From an uncultured Collinsella sp. (GTDB lineage Bacteria; Actinomycetota; Coriobacteriia; Coriobacteriales; Coriobacteriaceae), in the NCBI GenBank assembly GCA_902478935.1, contig CABSMV010000063.1, positions 1 to 11,457 on the forward strand: DNA of 11,457 nt. The letters are read 5' to 3'. This document shows, piece by piece, positions 11,416 to 11,457 of this stretch. Position numbers and translations under genes: made by a program. The number at the start of each line of letters is the position of its first letter. Position 1 is the first letter of the stretch. Below the pieces are notes generated by a model. It ran no database searches, was not told where the DNA came from, and saw only the letters and a program-made list of their open reading frames with translations.

Positions 11416-11457
11416 CTGTCTCTTATACACATCTCCGAGCCCACGAGACTCCTGAGC
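11416..11457. other. Nextera read-through adapter with i7 index (not genomic)
   Basis: The last 42 bases are the 19-bp mosaic end (CTGTCTCTTATACACATCT), the Nextera i7 adapter (CCGAGCCCACGAGAC) and the 8-base index TCCTGAGC, which matches the Nextera i7 index N704 as I recall it. Genomic sequence ends at about 11415. Any protein frame running past that point is artificial. Confidence 0.98.

Noticed and set aside
1..11457. CRISPR array, transposon, phage, toxin-antitoxin or defence system
   Set aside because: No spaced direct repeats, transposase, integrase, nuclease or toxin-like frames were seen on either strand. The mosaic-end sequences at the termini are library adapter, not a natural Tn5.

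Overview
The window looks like a chromosomal fragment of a gut Coriobacteriia member, most likely Collinsella or a close relative. This rests on GC-rich codon use, a Firmicutes-type glycogen operon with GlgC/GlgD paralogues, and a LoaP/NusG-like antiterminator. The genus is inference; no marker gene is present. Both ends are sequencing-library adapter (Nextera mosaic end at 1-15; mosaic end plus i7 adapter and index at 11416-11457). The contig ends are therefore artificial and the two outermost genes are cut by them.

Region 1 (16-8013, minus strand) is a complete glycogen cassette transcribed right to left: glgB (branching enzyme), glgP (phosphorylase), glgC (ADP-glucose pyrophosphorylase), glgD (non-catalytic GlgC paralogue) and the N-terminal half of glgA (synthase). 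GlgC/GlgD make ADP-glucose, GlgA polymerises it, GlgB branches the chains, and GlgP releases glucose-1-phosphate. Only glgC-glgD are tightly coupled (4 nt apart). The other junctions are about 90-108 nt and carry hairpins without U-tracts. GlgB has a 72-residue Lys/Ala tail resembling histone H1, and a Gly where the catalytic region I normally has His.

Region 2 (8014-8359) is a divergent control region. It has a long glgB leader with two hairpins and a cluster of GGTAAAAC half-sites that resembles LacI-family operators.

Region 3 (8360-9927, plus strand) holds a HAD phosphatase and a thiamine pyrophosphokinase, probably cotranscribed, followed by tRNA-Ala(GGC) with its own clear promoter and an intrinsic terminator.

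Region 4 (9928-10670) is about 740 nt with no convincing gene, rich in dyads, including a strong hairpin that competes with an upstream one. It leads into a LoaP/RfaH-like NusG paralogue (10671-11216) and the first codons of an unidentified gene cut by the adapter. Specialised NusG paralogues of this type usually control long polysaccharide or natural-product operons, so a large surface-polysaccharide cluster may begin here; that is inference. I see no CRISPR, phage, transposase or defence system.
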